64,000 nt of DNA from Chrysogorgia sp. JL179-B06 (GCA_035772405.1 JAYKKM010000381.1:432001-496000), one strand, 5' to 3'; positions 1-11,794 are shown, counted from the first letter of the stretch. Numbers and translations are program-made. The notes: a model not told the origin generated them from the sequence alone.

Positions 1-1112
1 TAGTATATATCTAAGGCATTATTTTGGCTATATGTTCATATTTTAAGCTTATTTTGACAAATTAAAAATGGGTCGAAAATCGTCACAAGTCAATGTTAAT
101 ATCCCTTTTTTTTCGGGCCAAATTTGGCCATTTTTGCCCAAATTTTTGGATGTCCAAAAATGATATAAATATTTACGCTAGTTTTTGCTCATAGTAATAG
201 CTAAGGCATTATTTAGGCTATATTTTCAAATGTTTAAGCTTATTTTGACCAAATTAAAAATGGTCCGAAAATCGTCAAAAAGTCAAGCTTAATCCCTTTT
301 TTTTTGGCCAAATTTTGGCCATTTTTGCCAAATTTTTGGATGTCCAAATATGACTAATTTTACGCTAGTTTCTGCTCATATTAATATCTAAAGGCATTTC
401 CTTTAGGCGATATTTTCATATTTTAAGCTTATTTTGACAAGTTAAACATGGTTCGAAAATCCGTCAAAAAGGTAAGGTTATCCCTTTACTCTTTGGCCAA
501 TTATTGGCCATTTTTGCACATGATTTTGTATTGTCCAAAAATGCACTAAATTTACGCTAGTTTCTGCTCATATTTAATATGTCAAGGCATAGTTAGGCTA
601 TTTTTTCATATTTAACGCTTATGTTGTCGAGATTAAAAATGGTCGAAAATCGTCAAAAAGTTAAAGGCATTTAACGCTTTACCCTTTTGCCAATATTGCG
701 GCCAATTTTTGCGCCGACATTTTTGGCATGCTGTGAAAAAATGACTAAATTTGCGCTAGTTTCTGCTCATATTAATATCTAACGCATTATTTAGGCTATA
801 TTTTCATATTTTAAGCTTATTTTGAGAAGTTAAAAATGGTCGGAAATCGTCAAAAAGTTAAGGTTAACCCCTTTACTTTTTGTCCAAATTTGGCCATTTT
901 TGCCAACTTTTTTATGTCCAAAAATGACTAAATTTACGCTAGTTTCTGTTCATATCTAAGGCATTACGTAGGCTATATTTTCATATTTTCAGCTTATTTT
1001 GACAAGTTAAAAATGGTCGAAAACCCCTTTACTTTTTGGCCAAATTCGGCCATTTTTATCCAAAAATGACTAAATTTACGCAAATTATTGGCCAAATTTT
1101 TGGCCAAATTAT
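1..1112. repeat. Tandem satellite, period about 190 bp
   Basis: Six imperfect direct copies can be followed by a block reading roughly TATTTTCATATTTTAAGCTT, which recurs near 30, 216, 406, 597, 794 and 974. Each unit also holds GGCCATTTTTGCC and ACGCTAGTTTCTGCTCAT. Spacing is about 190 bp, falling to about 180 in the last unit, and copies differ by small indels. The left edge is cut by the window. Confidence 0.85.
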
Positions 1113-1580
1113 TTTGTATATATCGCTGTACTACAGTTATGGTACAACTGCAACTGAAATCGTCGGTGACAACTTGCGTGGGACAGAACTAATGACTCGC
1201 ATATCCAGAGAGCATGAAGTGATATAGGGCCAGAGTGCTTAAACTTCCACAAGTGCTCAACAACACTAAAGTGAAGGAGCGAATGTACAGTAGTTCAATA
1301 TAGTTCAATATAGAGCAAATATAGTTCATGATTAGGCTTACCTAAATTACGGGACCCTTGGGAACATTTTTAAAATTAGTTAAGGAAGACATTAGGGGAA
1401 AATTCGAAAATTAGGTAAATGGGGAAATAATTTGATAATTAAGTAAGGGTACCCTAGGAAAACTATTTGATAATTAGGTAACCAGAGACCTTTGGGAAAA
1501 GTTTGAAAATTAGGAAAACTGTTGTACATTTATAGATTAATAGTGTTGCGATTACTTTAAGATTACTTTAGGACAAGCTT
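1113..1580. other. Gene-free stretch with short imperfect repeats
   Basis: No supported gene. Between about 1370 and 1530 the phrase GAAAATTAGGTAA and variants recur three or four times at roughly 60-bp spacing, an old degenerate tandem repeat. The 63-codon open frame starting at 1036 lies partly in the satellite and has no recognisable features. Confidence 0.5.
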
Positions 1581-1606
1581 TTTATTTTTTATTGGTCAGA
1601 GCTTAC

Positions 1607-1697
1607 CTTGAATTGCTTCCAGGATTCCAACAGCATCAATCTTTCTTCCTTGTCCTCAACTGTCTTGAGAGCTTCGTTGGCACGTACAAACACATTT
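1607..1697 (-). CDS. CRNKL1: Internal exon resembling crooked neck-like splicing factor (CRNKL1)
   Basis: Read on the minus strand, an acceptor (TTTTTCGTCCTGTAG) precedes 91 bp of open frame, and a donor (GTAAGCTC) follows it. The exon encodes NVFVRANEALKTVEDKEERL and then MLLESWKQFK. The run KEERLMLLESW followed by an aromatic residue is characteristic of the last HAT-type helical repeats of crooked neck / Clf1 / Syf3, a scaffold of the Prp19-associated spliceosome complex. The acceptor phase adds one base to a split codon, and the donor falls after AAG. I could not find the neighbouring exons: downstream is satellite and upstream is minisatellite. This is either one exon of a gene with very large introns or an isolated gene fragment. 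Confidence 0.7.
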
Positions 1698-1744
1698 CTA
1701 CAGGACGAAAAACACAAAATAGACGAATATAAATATTTAAATAA

Positions 1745-1900
1745 TGCCGTGATGTTAATATGAGCAGAAGCTAGGGTAAATGTGGTCATTTTTGGAAGTT
1801 CAAACATTTGGAAAAAATGGCCAAATTTGGTAGATCAGATAAGTAAAGGGAAACTAGAAACTAGCGAAATTTAGTCATTTTTAGACATTTAACAATTACA
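1745..1900 (-). repeat. Single inverted copy of the 190-bp satellite
   Basis: The reverse complement matches the satellite at 1-1112 (GAGCAGAAGCTAGGGTAAAT here against the ACGCTAGTTTCTGCTCAT phrase there, plus GGCCAAATTTGG). It lies just upstream of the crooked-neck exon in the direction of that gene, so the satellite family flanks and invades its introns. Confidence 0.7.
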
Positions 1901-2150
1901 GTTTGTTTAACTTCTTTCAAAAAGGCTTTTAGCATAATTATTCCTTTGAACGAAGGAAAATAATTCATGTTAGTTATAAAAATACATTTTAAGTCCTAAA
2001 AATAAATTATTCAAAATAAATTCCTTTTAAATAAAAGTCCTTTGAGAATAATGTTTAGAAATGTTAATAGTTTTAGGGTATCTGCTCTTGTACTCATTCG
2101 AGAGCAGAATAAGTGATTATGACGTCAAAGACTCAACCCGTGACAAAGCT

Positions 2151-2666
2151 ATCGGATTGACCAAAACCCGGATCGGATTGACCCAAACCCGGATCGGATT
2201 AACAAAACCCGGATCGGATTAACAAAACCAGGATCAGATTGACAGAAAACCCGGAATCGGATGGACAAAAACCGGATCGGATTGACAAAAACCCGGAGTT
2301 CGGATTAACAAAAACCCGGATCAGATTGACAAAACCCCGGATCGGATTCACAAAACCCGGATTCAGATTGACAAACCCGGATCGGATTAACAAAACCCAG
2401 GATCCGATTGACAAAACCCGGATCGGGATTAATGGACAAAACCCGGATCGGATTTGAAAAAAACCGGATCCGATTTGACAAAACCCGGATCCGGATTGGA
2501 CAAAACCCGGTCGGATTTGACCAAAACGGATCGGATTGACATATAACCCGGATCGGATTGACAAAACCCGGATCGGATTGACAAAACCCGGATCGGATTG
2601 ACAAAACCCGGATCGGATTGACAAAACCCGGATCGGATGGGATTGACAAAACCTGAATCGGATGGA
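2151..2666 (+). repeat. 20-bp minisatellite, about 25 copies
   Basis: The unit is GGATCGGATTGACAAAACCC with point variants and 1-bp indels. The most regular run is 2560-2640. A small detached patch lies at 2866-2920. Open frames of up to about 200 codons on both strands here are products of the repeat. Confidence 0.9.
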
Positions 2667-4257
2667 AACCGGCAGGTAGTCCTCACCCTTATTTTGATAA
2701 TGATAATAATCATTAATTGGTATTTGTGTTATATTAATGGTAATCATCATAATAACTATATATGTAAGCTCGGCCATATAAAATACAGGGGTCATTCAGC
2801 TAGCTTTTCCCCTCCTACAAACGAGAGCATGACAGAGCAATCCATATCTTATGTTTTACTCGGCATTAACAAAACCCGTATCGGATTTTGATCAGATTGA
2901 CAAAACCTGGATCGGAGTTAGGTCGGAGAAGATCGTTAACTTCGTTATGGCGAAATAGCTGCAATGGCGGAAGTTATGCACATGAAGTGATATAGTGAAG
3001 TTTAAATGGCACAATAACTCTCAACGGTTTAACGCATGCCTGCTATAAGCTAGTTTCGGTTGATATTGATTGTACAACACATCCTATCTGTTGATGATGA
3101 ATTTATGTCCTGTATATATACTTGGCTGTACTAGATAGTTTTATTATTTGTACTTGTATTCCACCTCAGAAACTAAATAACTTGATATTGTGAAAAAAAG
3201 CTGTTAACAATGTCAATTTGGAAAACATTTTTGCGGTGTGGGTTGTGGAGCTAGCGGCAAACGCCAGAAAATACCAGGGAATGGATTTATGGGGGGTAAG
3301 CCGCACCCCCCCTCGCCTTGGCCAGATGGGGTGCCGGGGGGGTGTGATAATTTTTTATGATAAAGCCAAAACCAATATTCGTGACAAAATGAGATACAGT
3401 AATTTTAAGGGTTAGATACTTAGAGATTCATGTGATTGTGACCCTGACTAGACTATCTGTTGACCTGCATCACTTGCAGGTATTGCATGTTTGATAATAT
3501 TTTGCTAGCTTTGGGCCCTTTGGATGCCTCTAGGGCCCTGATACCCCTCTTGGTACTCTGGAGTCTGGAACCCATCTAAAGGATCTAAGCAATATTTATA
3601 TTTTTAAATTTTTAATTCTCTTCTGCTTGTCTAAAAGCACTATACTATGAAGTTCACAGAGAATTAGAATCTACTGTAATACTGTTCACTTATTTAACCA
3701 ATAACTATTATTATTATAACCTTCTCCCTGTCCCTCAGTCCCTACATGGCTACAACTAGCTACTCCAGTCACTAAGTTGTTCACTAGTACAGTTGTACTG
3801 CAGACTGCTATGGCGGCTGTTTTGCCCAAATTGCCAGAATTACTGATGCAGTGATGGAAGGGCGGCGCGCCCATGACCCGCCAGAATACTGATGGACGCG
3901 CGCGCATGTCGACACAACTCGGCACCAGAGCACCCCCTACCAGATCATGCTGGATCCATCCCTGGAAAATACAAAAGATGAGTAGGCTAAAACAAAGACT
4001 TCCTTCATGTGTCCTTTTTCTTGTTTTAGTTGGGAATACTGTATGGATAGTAATAATATAAGTTATGGATGGCTCTGTCATGCTCTCGTTGGTAGGAGGG
4101 AAAAAGCTAGCTGAATGACTCCTGTATTGTATTACGGCCGATGGCTTACATATATAGTTGACGTTTGTGCTGATGATTACCATTAATACAACACAAATAC
4201 CAATTAATGATTATTATCATTATCAAAATAAGGGTGAGGACAACCTGCCCGTTTCCA

Positions 4258-4390
4258 TCCGATCCGTTTTGTCAATCCGATCCGTTCCAATCCGGGTTTT
4301 GTCAATCCGATCCGTTCCGATCCGGGTTTTGTCACTCCGATCCGGGTTTTGTCAATCCGATCCGATCCGTTCCGTTCCGGGTTTTGTTAA
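4258..4390 (-). repeat. Inverted, shorter array of the same 20-bp minisatellite
   Basis: About six copies of the complement of the left array (CCGATCCGGGTTTTGTCAAT). This is about a quarter of the left array length, so the two ends have expanded or contracted independently. Confidence 0.85.
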
Positions 4391-4610
4391 TGCCCTAATT
4401 TAATTAATACAAGAATCAAAGAAAAAATCCAAGATGGCCGCCTTTAAAGAATTTCCCCAATGCCACTTAATAAACGAGGCACTTTTGTAGCCATTCAAAT
4501 AAACATAATTAATCGCCATAAAAAGAGCTTTCTAACGCGCTATACAACGACATTGTACGAGAAATACCCAATTAGTTATTATTGAAAACATTTTTTAAAG
4601 TTATAATTAT

Positions 4611-4752
4611 CACTTATTTACTGAGACCGAGGGAAACAGTGTGTTTTGTGGTCCCGAGACCCGCCGTTGTTGCCCGAGGCCGAAGCCGAGGGCAACAACG
4701 GCCGGTCGAGGGGCCACAAAACACACTGCTTTCGAGGTCTCGTTAATAAGTG
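4611..4752. repeat. GC-rich hairpin foldback
   Basis: Arms CACTTATT...GAGACCGAGGGAAACAGTGT and its imperfect complement ending GGTCTCGTTAATAAGTG enclose a CCGAGGCCGAAGCCGAGGG centre. It interrupts the first copy of the palindromic repeat described next. Confidence 0.75.
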
Positions 4753-6411
4753 TTTTGTTATTTTAGTATATTAGTGTCAAAGTATGAATAATTCACCGGT
4801 TATTGGACTTAGTGAACTTTGAAACCAAAAACTATAAAACATAAACTATAACAGCAAAACTTATGAAATGAACTTTGGTAACTTCACAGTTGACGCGCGT
4901 ATGCGCACTGCACCCATTCTATTGTGGACCGGTCAATAAATGATTCTGTTATGGACCGGTTGCCTCGTTGCCAGGGCAATGCAGTAAACACGACGTTTTG
5001 CGGACCTGTCACGGGATACGATTTTGTCCAATCGGAAAATCAGAAAAAATTGAACTTTGACACTAACTATATAACAATTATTATTATTATTATTATCGAA
5101 TATTTTGACAGGATATACATTTCAGTAATAAATTACTGTTGTCAGCATGTGTCCTGTATAAATAAATAAAATTACATTACAAAATAACCTATATAGTAAA
5201 AACATGTAAAAAGTATTAAAATTAACTAAAATCGTCAAGTTTAACTATTTTTATTATGGTTAGTTACTAATGAGTTACGCTAACACATGTGCCTTTCAAA
5301 GGGCTAAAATTAAAGCTATTGCACTATAAAAATGAAAGAAAGCATAAAGATATATTGCCAAAATTCCTTAATGGCGGCCATCTTGGATTTCTGTCGACGC
5401 CATTTTGATAAATTATGTTATAATTGTTCACTTATAACTTGAGTTCTAAAACAGCTAATGACCGCGATCATGAGAGGAACGTAAAAATATATTGTACGTA
5501 TCGCTAACACATCTCCATATTAATAAAAGCATATATTTTTTGTTACTAATACTACTCCTACTGACATGTACTATACATCAACACGTTCCTCTCCTTCTGG
5601 CGGTCATTGTGAGATATACTATGACTTTTTAGCTGTTCTATAACTTGAGATATAAGCAAAACCAATAATTTAATCAATTCAAGATGGCGTCGAACAAATC
5701 CAAGATGGTCGCCGTTAAGGAATTTCTCCAATATCTCTTAAACGAATACGACGCACTTTTTGTAGCCATTCAAATAAACATAATTAATCGCCATGAAAAG
5801 AGCTTTCTGACGCGCTACACATCGACATTGTACGCTAAATACCCGATTAGTTATTATTGAAAAAAATTTTGAAGTTAAATAAAATCGTCAAATTTAACTA
5901 TTTTATTATGGTTAGTTACTAGTTAGACACGCTAACACATATGCCTTTCAAAGGGCTAAAATTAAAGCTATTGCACTATGAAAATGAAAGAAAGCATAAA
6001 GATATATTGCGGCCAAACTTCCTTAATGGCGGCCATCTTGGATTTTTGTCGACGCAATTTTGAAAAATTATGTTATTATTATTCTCTTATAACTTGAGTT
6101 CTAGAACAGCTAGAAAGTCGTACCAGATATCAAAATGACCGCGATTATGGGGGCATTGAAATTCTGTGCAAGCAATGTCCTTCTCAAACTCATTATTAAT
6201 TCATGAGCAAATTATGCTATCAGATCTTCTAAATTGAACCACGTGAAGTACACTAGATAATGCCAGGTAATAGTACTGGGCAGAAAGACTAGAAATATTT
6301 TTTCCAATTCACGGGAAAGAAATTATATTTCCAGTCCGGTGCTGCGAATATGACGTCAAGAACTAATAGGGAATTTCATTTTTCATTAATAATCCACTTA
6401 GGGATTATTTT

Positions 6412-6554
<143 letters not shown>

Positions 6555-6611
6555 CACTTACGACTTAGGGGGAGTACACTAATTGATATTTTGAGAAAGT
6601 CCATTCCAAAG

Positions 6612-6735
6612 GCCTCGAAATCGGACTAGCCCGGGTTTTCACGTACTCGGATTTGTTCCAGTCCTCGGCTTCTCCTCGGACTGGAACAAATTCTCGTACT
6701 TGAAAACCCGGTCTAGTCCTCTTTCTCGGCCTTTA
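6612..6735. repeat. Hairpin, about 55-bp arms
   Basis: GGACTAGCCCGGGTTTTC...GGATTTGTTCCAGTCC pairs with GGACTGGAACAAATTCTCGT...GAAAACCCGGTCTAGTCC around a short centre. It is of the same general GC-rich foldback style as the hairpin at 4.6 kb. Confidence 0.8.
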
Positions 6736-6739
6736 AAAT

Positions 6740-7630
6740 ATTACTTCTAGAACTTATTACGAGTAGTAATAAGTAGACAAGGCAATTCAAGAAATTCGGA
6801 CAGCAGAACATACCGTGTCCCGAGTGGAATATATATCTCTGTAAAAATCTCAGACAATCTCTGATATTTCATGCCAGTCGTCCTAAGAAAGAAGAAAGAC
6901 AGAGGTTGTTTCAAAAACAAAAACTGCCAGGTGTGGGAATGTATATGCACGATCCTCTTGCATGCCAACTTAGAAGAATTTCTACCGACGACTTCTCCTT
7001 CTACATACATTTATTTCTTCCGATTTTCTAATTTTAAATTTTCAGAGGTAGCCCAGACAAGTGATATGGCAGGTAAAGTGGATCCAACATGAAGTAGTCA
7101 TTATATTCGTTCTCAGCGCCTTACGGATTTTGCGCTCAAAATAAGTCGCAAAATATGACCTTTAAATCTCATATTTTATGCTTTAAACGTTAATAAATGC
7201 GATTTAAACTTTTGTGGTGTGTTCCTGTATCTTTTCGCTATCTATAGACACATTTTGAAGAGTTCGGCATGAAGAAATGCCTGGCCGGTTCTCTTAAAAC
7301 TCTTTACACTCATGAAAATAGGGAAGGTAGGAAACAGACGGCGTATAATCGACTTCGAACCCTTCAACACAATCGAAATGTTTACCAAGAATGCTTCCAA
7401 TCACGCTCTACTTTTGCATGAGCTCGAAAGGTTAAATATACCATGTCCTTTGAACAACAAAAAAAAACTACCTTCCTTTTACGAGGCGGAAGCCTTCTTA
7501 TAGTTTCATAACACCGCTTCAATTAAGGCTGAAATATACGTGAAGCAAGTCAGGTTGGACAACCGAGCCGTACATACACGCAAGTACCCTGGAACGAGGA
7601 ATTTAAACCGACTGTGTGATTGTTTAATAC
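6740..7630. other. No gene recognised; short ORFs only
   Basis: Short frames at 6747-7010 (minus), 6871-7092 (plus) and 7312-7503 (plus, 63 codons, rich in charged residues) show no domain I know. A possible acceptor before 7047 and donor after 7072 would give only a very short exon. Nothing here is supported as a gene. Confidence 0.4.
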
Positions 7631-8180
7631 TGCTCCTACTGACACGTACTTCCTCTCCTTCTGGCGATCATTTTGAGATATACTATGACTTTTTAGTTAT
7701 CTAGAACTTGAGATATAAGCAAAACCAATAATTTAAGCCGTTAAGGAATTTCTTCAATACCTCTTAAACGACGCACTTTTTGTAGCCAATTAATCGCCAT
7801 AAAAATAGCTTTCTAACGCACTATACACCGACATTGTACGATAAATATCCAATTAGTTATTAGTGAAAACATTTCTTGAAGTTAACTAAAATCGTCAAAT
7901 TTAACTATTTTTATTATGATTAGTTTCCAGTGTTATACGCTAAAACATGTGCCTTTTAAAGGGCTAAAATTAAAGCTATTACACTATAAAAACGAGCCAA
8001 AACATAAAGAGATATTGGCAAAATCCCTTAATGGCGGCCATCTTGGATTTTTGTCGACGCCATTTTGAATAATTATGTTTTATTATTCACTTATAACTTG
8101 AGTCCTGAAACAGCTAGAAAGTCGTACTACCTATCAAAATGACCGCGATCATGAGAGGAACGTAACAATATATAGTATGT

Positions 8181-8373
8181 CACTGTATGAAAACATGGAT
8201 TTACTCAAATAATATGGAGCAAATTTATTCAAATGTTACATTTCCTATATGAGTAAACATGGTAAATGTCGCATTTGCTTCATATTTGCTCAAAAGTGAG
8301 TAAATGCGGCATTTTCCAAGTTTACCCCTATGGTAAATGTAATATTTCAATAAATTTGCTCCATCGTGCAGTG
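8181..8373. mobile_element. MITE with CACTG terminal inverted repeats
   Basis: The ends CACTGTATGA and TCGTGCAGTG, with subterminal TGGAGCAAATTTATT against AATAAATTTGCTCCA, form inverted repeats of about 40 bp including an offset block. It has no coding capacity and the superfamily is not determined. A related CACTGCAAAAA end is seen at 60181. Confidence 0.6.
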
Positions 8374-8559
8374 TGTACGCATCGCGCCGTAGCCCACCAA
8401 ATTCTATAGGTTTAAACAATGGTAGCCCACCGTAAAGTCGGTAAATACGTACCTAAAATGAACAGGTTTTGTGATTGGATACATGGAACAAAAGTGGTTA
8501 GGGTTAGTCGTTGGTTTCTTTGTGTTTGATTCTATTGTTTTATTGTTTTAATCAACCAA

Positions 8560-8690
8560 TAACCAAACCCGACCCGGTTGAGTCTTTGACGTCACAGATC
8601 TTTTAAAATCGCGGGCTCGTTAGGAAGATGTCTTGAGCAATGGCGGACAAAGTTTAGGCAATTTTGCAGCTTGAATTACTTGTGATAACC
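8560..8690 (-). repeat. Inverted fragment of the TTAA MITE found at 12974-13512
   Basis: GAGTCTTTGACGTCAC, TCGCGGGCTC and GAGCAATGGCGGACAAA match, in inverse or direct arm orientation, the MITE at 12974-13512. Another piece (GATTATGACGTCAAAGACTC) lies at 2112-2148, immediately before the 20-bp minisatellite. Confidence 0.6.
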
Positions 8691-8694
8691 AACT

Positions 8695-9350
8695 TCTTCT
8701 TAACCGAGAGGACGGTCATTACGGGAAAATATCACACCGAGGTCTCGACAGTACCGACCGAGCCCGTAGGGCGAGGTTCGTACATAAAAGACCGAGGTCT
8801 GATATTTTTCCCATAATGACAAAGCGGTCGAGGTTAATAAGAGGTTTATTATATGGCATAGTATTTTTAAACAACATACTTCACATACGTTTTGAGTGAC
8901 AAAATCGTCATTTTCTTGTTCCCTTGTTCTTCTATTGTTTTCATGATAGTAAAAACTCTCTCCTTTGTAGATGTGTTCATCGTCCGACTCATACATGATT
9001 TAGCTGTGCTTAATTTATTTGGTAAACAAAAATGCGGGATTATACTTTTCCATCCTGGTAACAATACATATAGTCTCCCCACCATATTTTACGGTTATTA
9101 TTAGGGTTATGGTTAGGATTAGCGTTACGGTTGGGGTTAGGGGTAGTTAGGGTTAGGATTAGGGTTGGGGTTAGGGGTATAAAAAACAGATGGAGATCCG
9201 GTCTAGTGTTACCATGAAGTATATACCACAAAATGGCTGACAAAATCCGTAATCCAGACCGGTACATTACCGGGAAATAGTGGACCGGCACGTGACGTGA
9301 CTCAGCCAATCAGAGCACGCAATTTCACCGTAAGTAGCTTGTGCCATGTA
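8695..9350. repeat. Dispersed repeat, copy 1 (copy 2 at 63.2 kb)
   Basis: Sequence from CTTCTTCTTAACCGAGAG through a hairpin (8702-8845, GACCGAGGTCT/ACCGAGGTCTGATATTT) to CACGTGACGTG and TTTCACCGTAAGTAGCTTGT is colinear with 63200-63680. Copy 1 additionally contains the TTAGGG-like block at about 9098-9180. No transposase-like ORF was seen. Confidence 0.8.
9098..9180 (+). repeat. Degenerate interstitial telomere-like repeat
   Basis: A run of TTAGGG, TTAGGA, TTACGG and TTGGGG hexamers (for example GTTAGGGTTAGGATTAGGG) of about 13 units. TTAGGG is the usual metazoan telomere unit. Degeneracy and position inside a dispersed repeat argue against a chromosome end. Confidence 0.75.
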
Positions 9351-9680
9351 ATAATTAGTTGTTAACTTATTTTGCAAATGATAAAAGTTATCTTTAATAA
9401 AAAACGACAAAAAATCTTCTCCTAGCAGCACTTTAATAATGGCAATAAAGAAAATGTTCGCTGAGTCCGGATTTTTAGCTGAAGTATTAATTTTGCTAGT
9501 TTTCTTAATTGTCACTGGATTCTCTTCCAAAAACACACACTTTAAGAAGCGCTAACCCCTTCCTCTAAAACTTATTGTTAAAAGCTTAAGGTGTTTATGC
9601 AGTGAAAATTCAGTTGGAAATAAAATCTTACTTGAAAGAACTATACAAATTATAAAGATTGGCGTTTACAACTCTTCCAT

Positions 9681-10164
9681 CAACCTCGTACCCAGGGTAT
9701 TTTGCCTCCACGGTTGAGTCGATTCCATAATCTTATTGGCCAGTTCTAAAACTCGATTAATTCAGTATAATTTATTCATCTAAATCCACATGTTAAGAAA
9801 TTTGCTTGCCTTTATACTTTTTGCTATCAAATACGAAAAAATTATAAGAGTCTTGGTTAATTATCAAGAAAACTTGCAGTCCGATATCTACCTTGCTTCG
9901 TCCTGCATGATATTTATACGAGATAATCATGGAGATGTATTATGAATATAGTTGGTTTTAGGATGAAATGTCTTACGATGAACAAGTCTGCAGAGCGTTG
10001 TATATTTCTCATCATTATCACATCAACAGAGTAAACAAAGACAAATAACCTAAATTATCATATCAAAACACCCAGAAATTCTGGGTGTCATGTTTCCAGC
10101 CAATCCCAGGGCCATTTTCCCCGACCTTCCACCGTGGAGGCAAAATGCCCTGGGTACGAGGTTG
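9681..10164. mobile_element. MITE with 34-bp TIR (CAACCTCGTACCCAGGG)
   Basis: The left end CAACCTCGTACCCAGGG-ATTTTGCCTCCACGGT is matched by the complement at the right end (ACCGTGGAGGCAAAATGCCC then TGGGTACGAGGTTG), with one mismatch. The interior is non-coding. The same CTCGTACCCAGGG ends appear near 10.55-10.66, 17.05, 51.77, 53.28 and 53.8 kb, so this is an abundant family here. Confidence 0.75.
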
Positions 10165-10465
10165 CTCTTCCGTATCTCACTTTGTTCGTGATATATTAAG
10201 ATGTGTTTAATATGTAAATGAGCCTCGATATATGTCGTCACACTGCATGATCTTACGGGAAAAGCCTGTATATCTTTGGGATTACCACATCAAATCATGT
10301 AACTTCGTAAGTAATTTAGCTGGTATCATGGGGTACACACACACTTGCGCACTTTCATAATTTCGTTACTTAATCCCAAAGTTATAGTCTTTTTCAATAA
10401 GTCATTATGCAGTATGACGTGAAGTTGAGGATCATTTACAAGATCAAACAAATCTGTTTATTATA

Positions 10466-10665
10466 CATTCCGGGCTTCCCAGCAGCCCCTCCCGCGGCCT
10501 CGCTCGCCTCCGCTCTTCCGCCCTAGCCGCTCTTCCGCCTTGGAAGGATTGAGACGCCTGGGTACATTCCGGCTTCCAGCAGGCCCCTCCGCGCCTCGCT
10601 CGCCCGCTCTTCCAGCCTAGCCGTCTTCCGCCTAGGAAGGATTGAGACGCCTGGGTACGAGGCAG
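10466..10665. repeat. GC-rich tandem duplication, about 100 bp x 2
   Basis: Two copies of a segment running from CATTCCGG through CTCTTCCGCC to GGAAGGATTGAGACGCCTGG. The end CGCCTGGGTACGAGG relates it to the CCCAGGG-ended MITE family. Confidence 0.75.
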
Positions 10666-10702
10666 ATACATTCAGGCGACGTCATTTCCGTAGAATAGTA
10701 TT

Positions 10703-11007
10703 ACAGGGTGTATAAAAAGCGCAACCTCGGAATTCCCAAGGAAATCCACTTTGATTTCATCAGCACAAATATTTTTGGCTATGGGATTCAAACTGTTGTT
10801 GATACTTGTTAAATCTAAACACCTTTCATTAATAATTTAATTATGCTTTTACGTGCTCGAGCTTTGTAGTAGTTGACGTTGTGCCCCTGGTATACGTTAC
10901 ATGCTATTTTAAATTCCCATAGGGGCCGAAACATCGTTTGTGTTTAAGAACACTGTGGATTTCTTGGGAAATTCCCCCGAGGTTGCGCTTTTTTTTATAC
11001 ACCCTGT
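10703..11007. mobile_element. MITE with ACAGGGTGTATAAAAA ends, copy 1
   Basis: Left terminus ACAGGGTGTATAAAAAGCGC and AACCTCGGAATTCCC; right terminus GAGGTTGCGC...TATACACCCTGT. The inverted ends are about 35 bp. The interior contains TTTTTGGC and TTTACGTGCTCGAGC blocks shared with copy 2. Non-coding. Confidence 0.75.
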
Positions 11008-11101
11008 TACACTTGTTGACTGGCGCCGAGGTGGGAAAACATCGAGTTTTACGGACCCTCAGGTTTCAATGTCCCCTCGGGTGACATTGAAACCTGATGG
11101 G

Positions 11102-11405
11102 ACAGTGTGTTATAAAAAGAGCGCAACCTCGGAATTTCCCCAGATATCCACTTTGTTTTCCATCAGCACAAAAATATTTTTGGCCTTGGGAAATTCAATG
11201 TTGTTGATACTTTGTAACCTAAAAACTTTCCATTAAATTAATGTAATTATGTTTACGTGCTCGAGCCTTGTAGTAATTAGACAGTTGTGCCCTGGAATAC
11301 CGATTACAAGTATTTTAAATTCCTAGGGGCGAAAATCGTTTGTGTTAAGAAACACAGTGGATTTTTGGGAAATTCCGAGTTGCCGCTTTTTTTTATACAC
11401 CATGT
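11102..11405. mobile_element. MITE with ACAGGGTGTATAAAAA ends, copy 2
   Basis: This is a direct copy of the element at 10703, same orientation and length, starting ACAGTGTGTTATAAAAAG and ending TATACACCATGT. Each copy is followed by the same linker (CACTTGTTGACTGGCGCCG...CCTCAGGTTTCAATGTC, itself a hairpin), so the pair is a tandem duplication with a period of about 399 bp. Confidence 0.75.
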
Positions 11406-11524
11406 TCACTTGTTGACTGGCGCCGCGGGAAACATCGAGTTTTACCGGACCCTCAGGTTTCAATGTCACCTGGGGGCATTGAAACCTGAGGGACGTAAAA
11501 CTCCGATGTTTCTCTCGGGAGGCA

Positions 11525-11690
11525 AAAGTCCAACAAGCGTTTGTTATATAGCCAAAGACATACCGACACCAGGCTCCATATACGATTTTCATCTTGGTTG
11601 GGAAGCTCGAATCAACAAGCGTTTGTTATATAGCAAAGACTTACCTACACAGGCTCCATTACGATTTCATCTTGGTTGGGAAGCTCGAAA
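11525..11690. repeat. Tandem repeat of about 77 bp x 2
   Basis: Two copies of AACAAGCGTTTGTTATATAGC, CAGGCTCCAT and CATCTTGGTTGGGAAGCTCG in order. They give a repetitive open frame but no recognised protein. Confidence 0.75.
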
Positions 11691-11794
11691 TCTATCGCAA
11701 TACTCGAAGATTTCAAAGTTCTTGATTCTTGATTGCAATAATAATTGTGTTATTCACGGAACAAACGCATGATTTTAAGCTGACGCTTTCAGAG

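Larger units (their letters stand above)
2151..4390. mobile_element. FB-like foldback element with minisatellite termini
   Basis: The left end is a tandem 20-bp repeat (2151-2666). The right end (about 4258-4390) holds the same repeat in inverse orientation. Inside these, 2667-2850 and about 4065-4257 are inverted copies of a unique sequence (for example TTATTTTGATAATGATAATA against its complement TATTATCATTATCAAAATAA). The loop, about 2860-4060, has no recognisable gene. Drosophila FB elements have the same plan, inverted ends made of short tandem repeats; kinship is inferred from the plan only. No clear target duplication was found. Confidence 0.65.

Noticed and set aside
2151..2666. CRISPR-like array
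   Set aside because: Repeats are directly adjacent with no spacers and the genome is eukaryotic.
2199..2795. Long open frames on both strands of the 20-bp minisatellite
   Set aside because: They encode only a repeated SIRSGFCQSDPGFVNP-like pattern caused by the DNA repeat and lack start or splice context.
9098..9180. Chromosome end
   Set aside because: The telomere-like units are degenerate, short and inside a dispersed repeat, with complex sequence on both sides.
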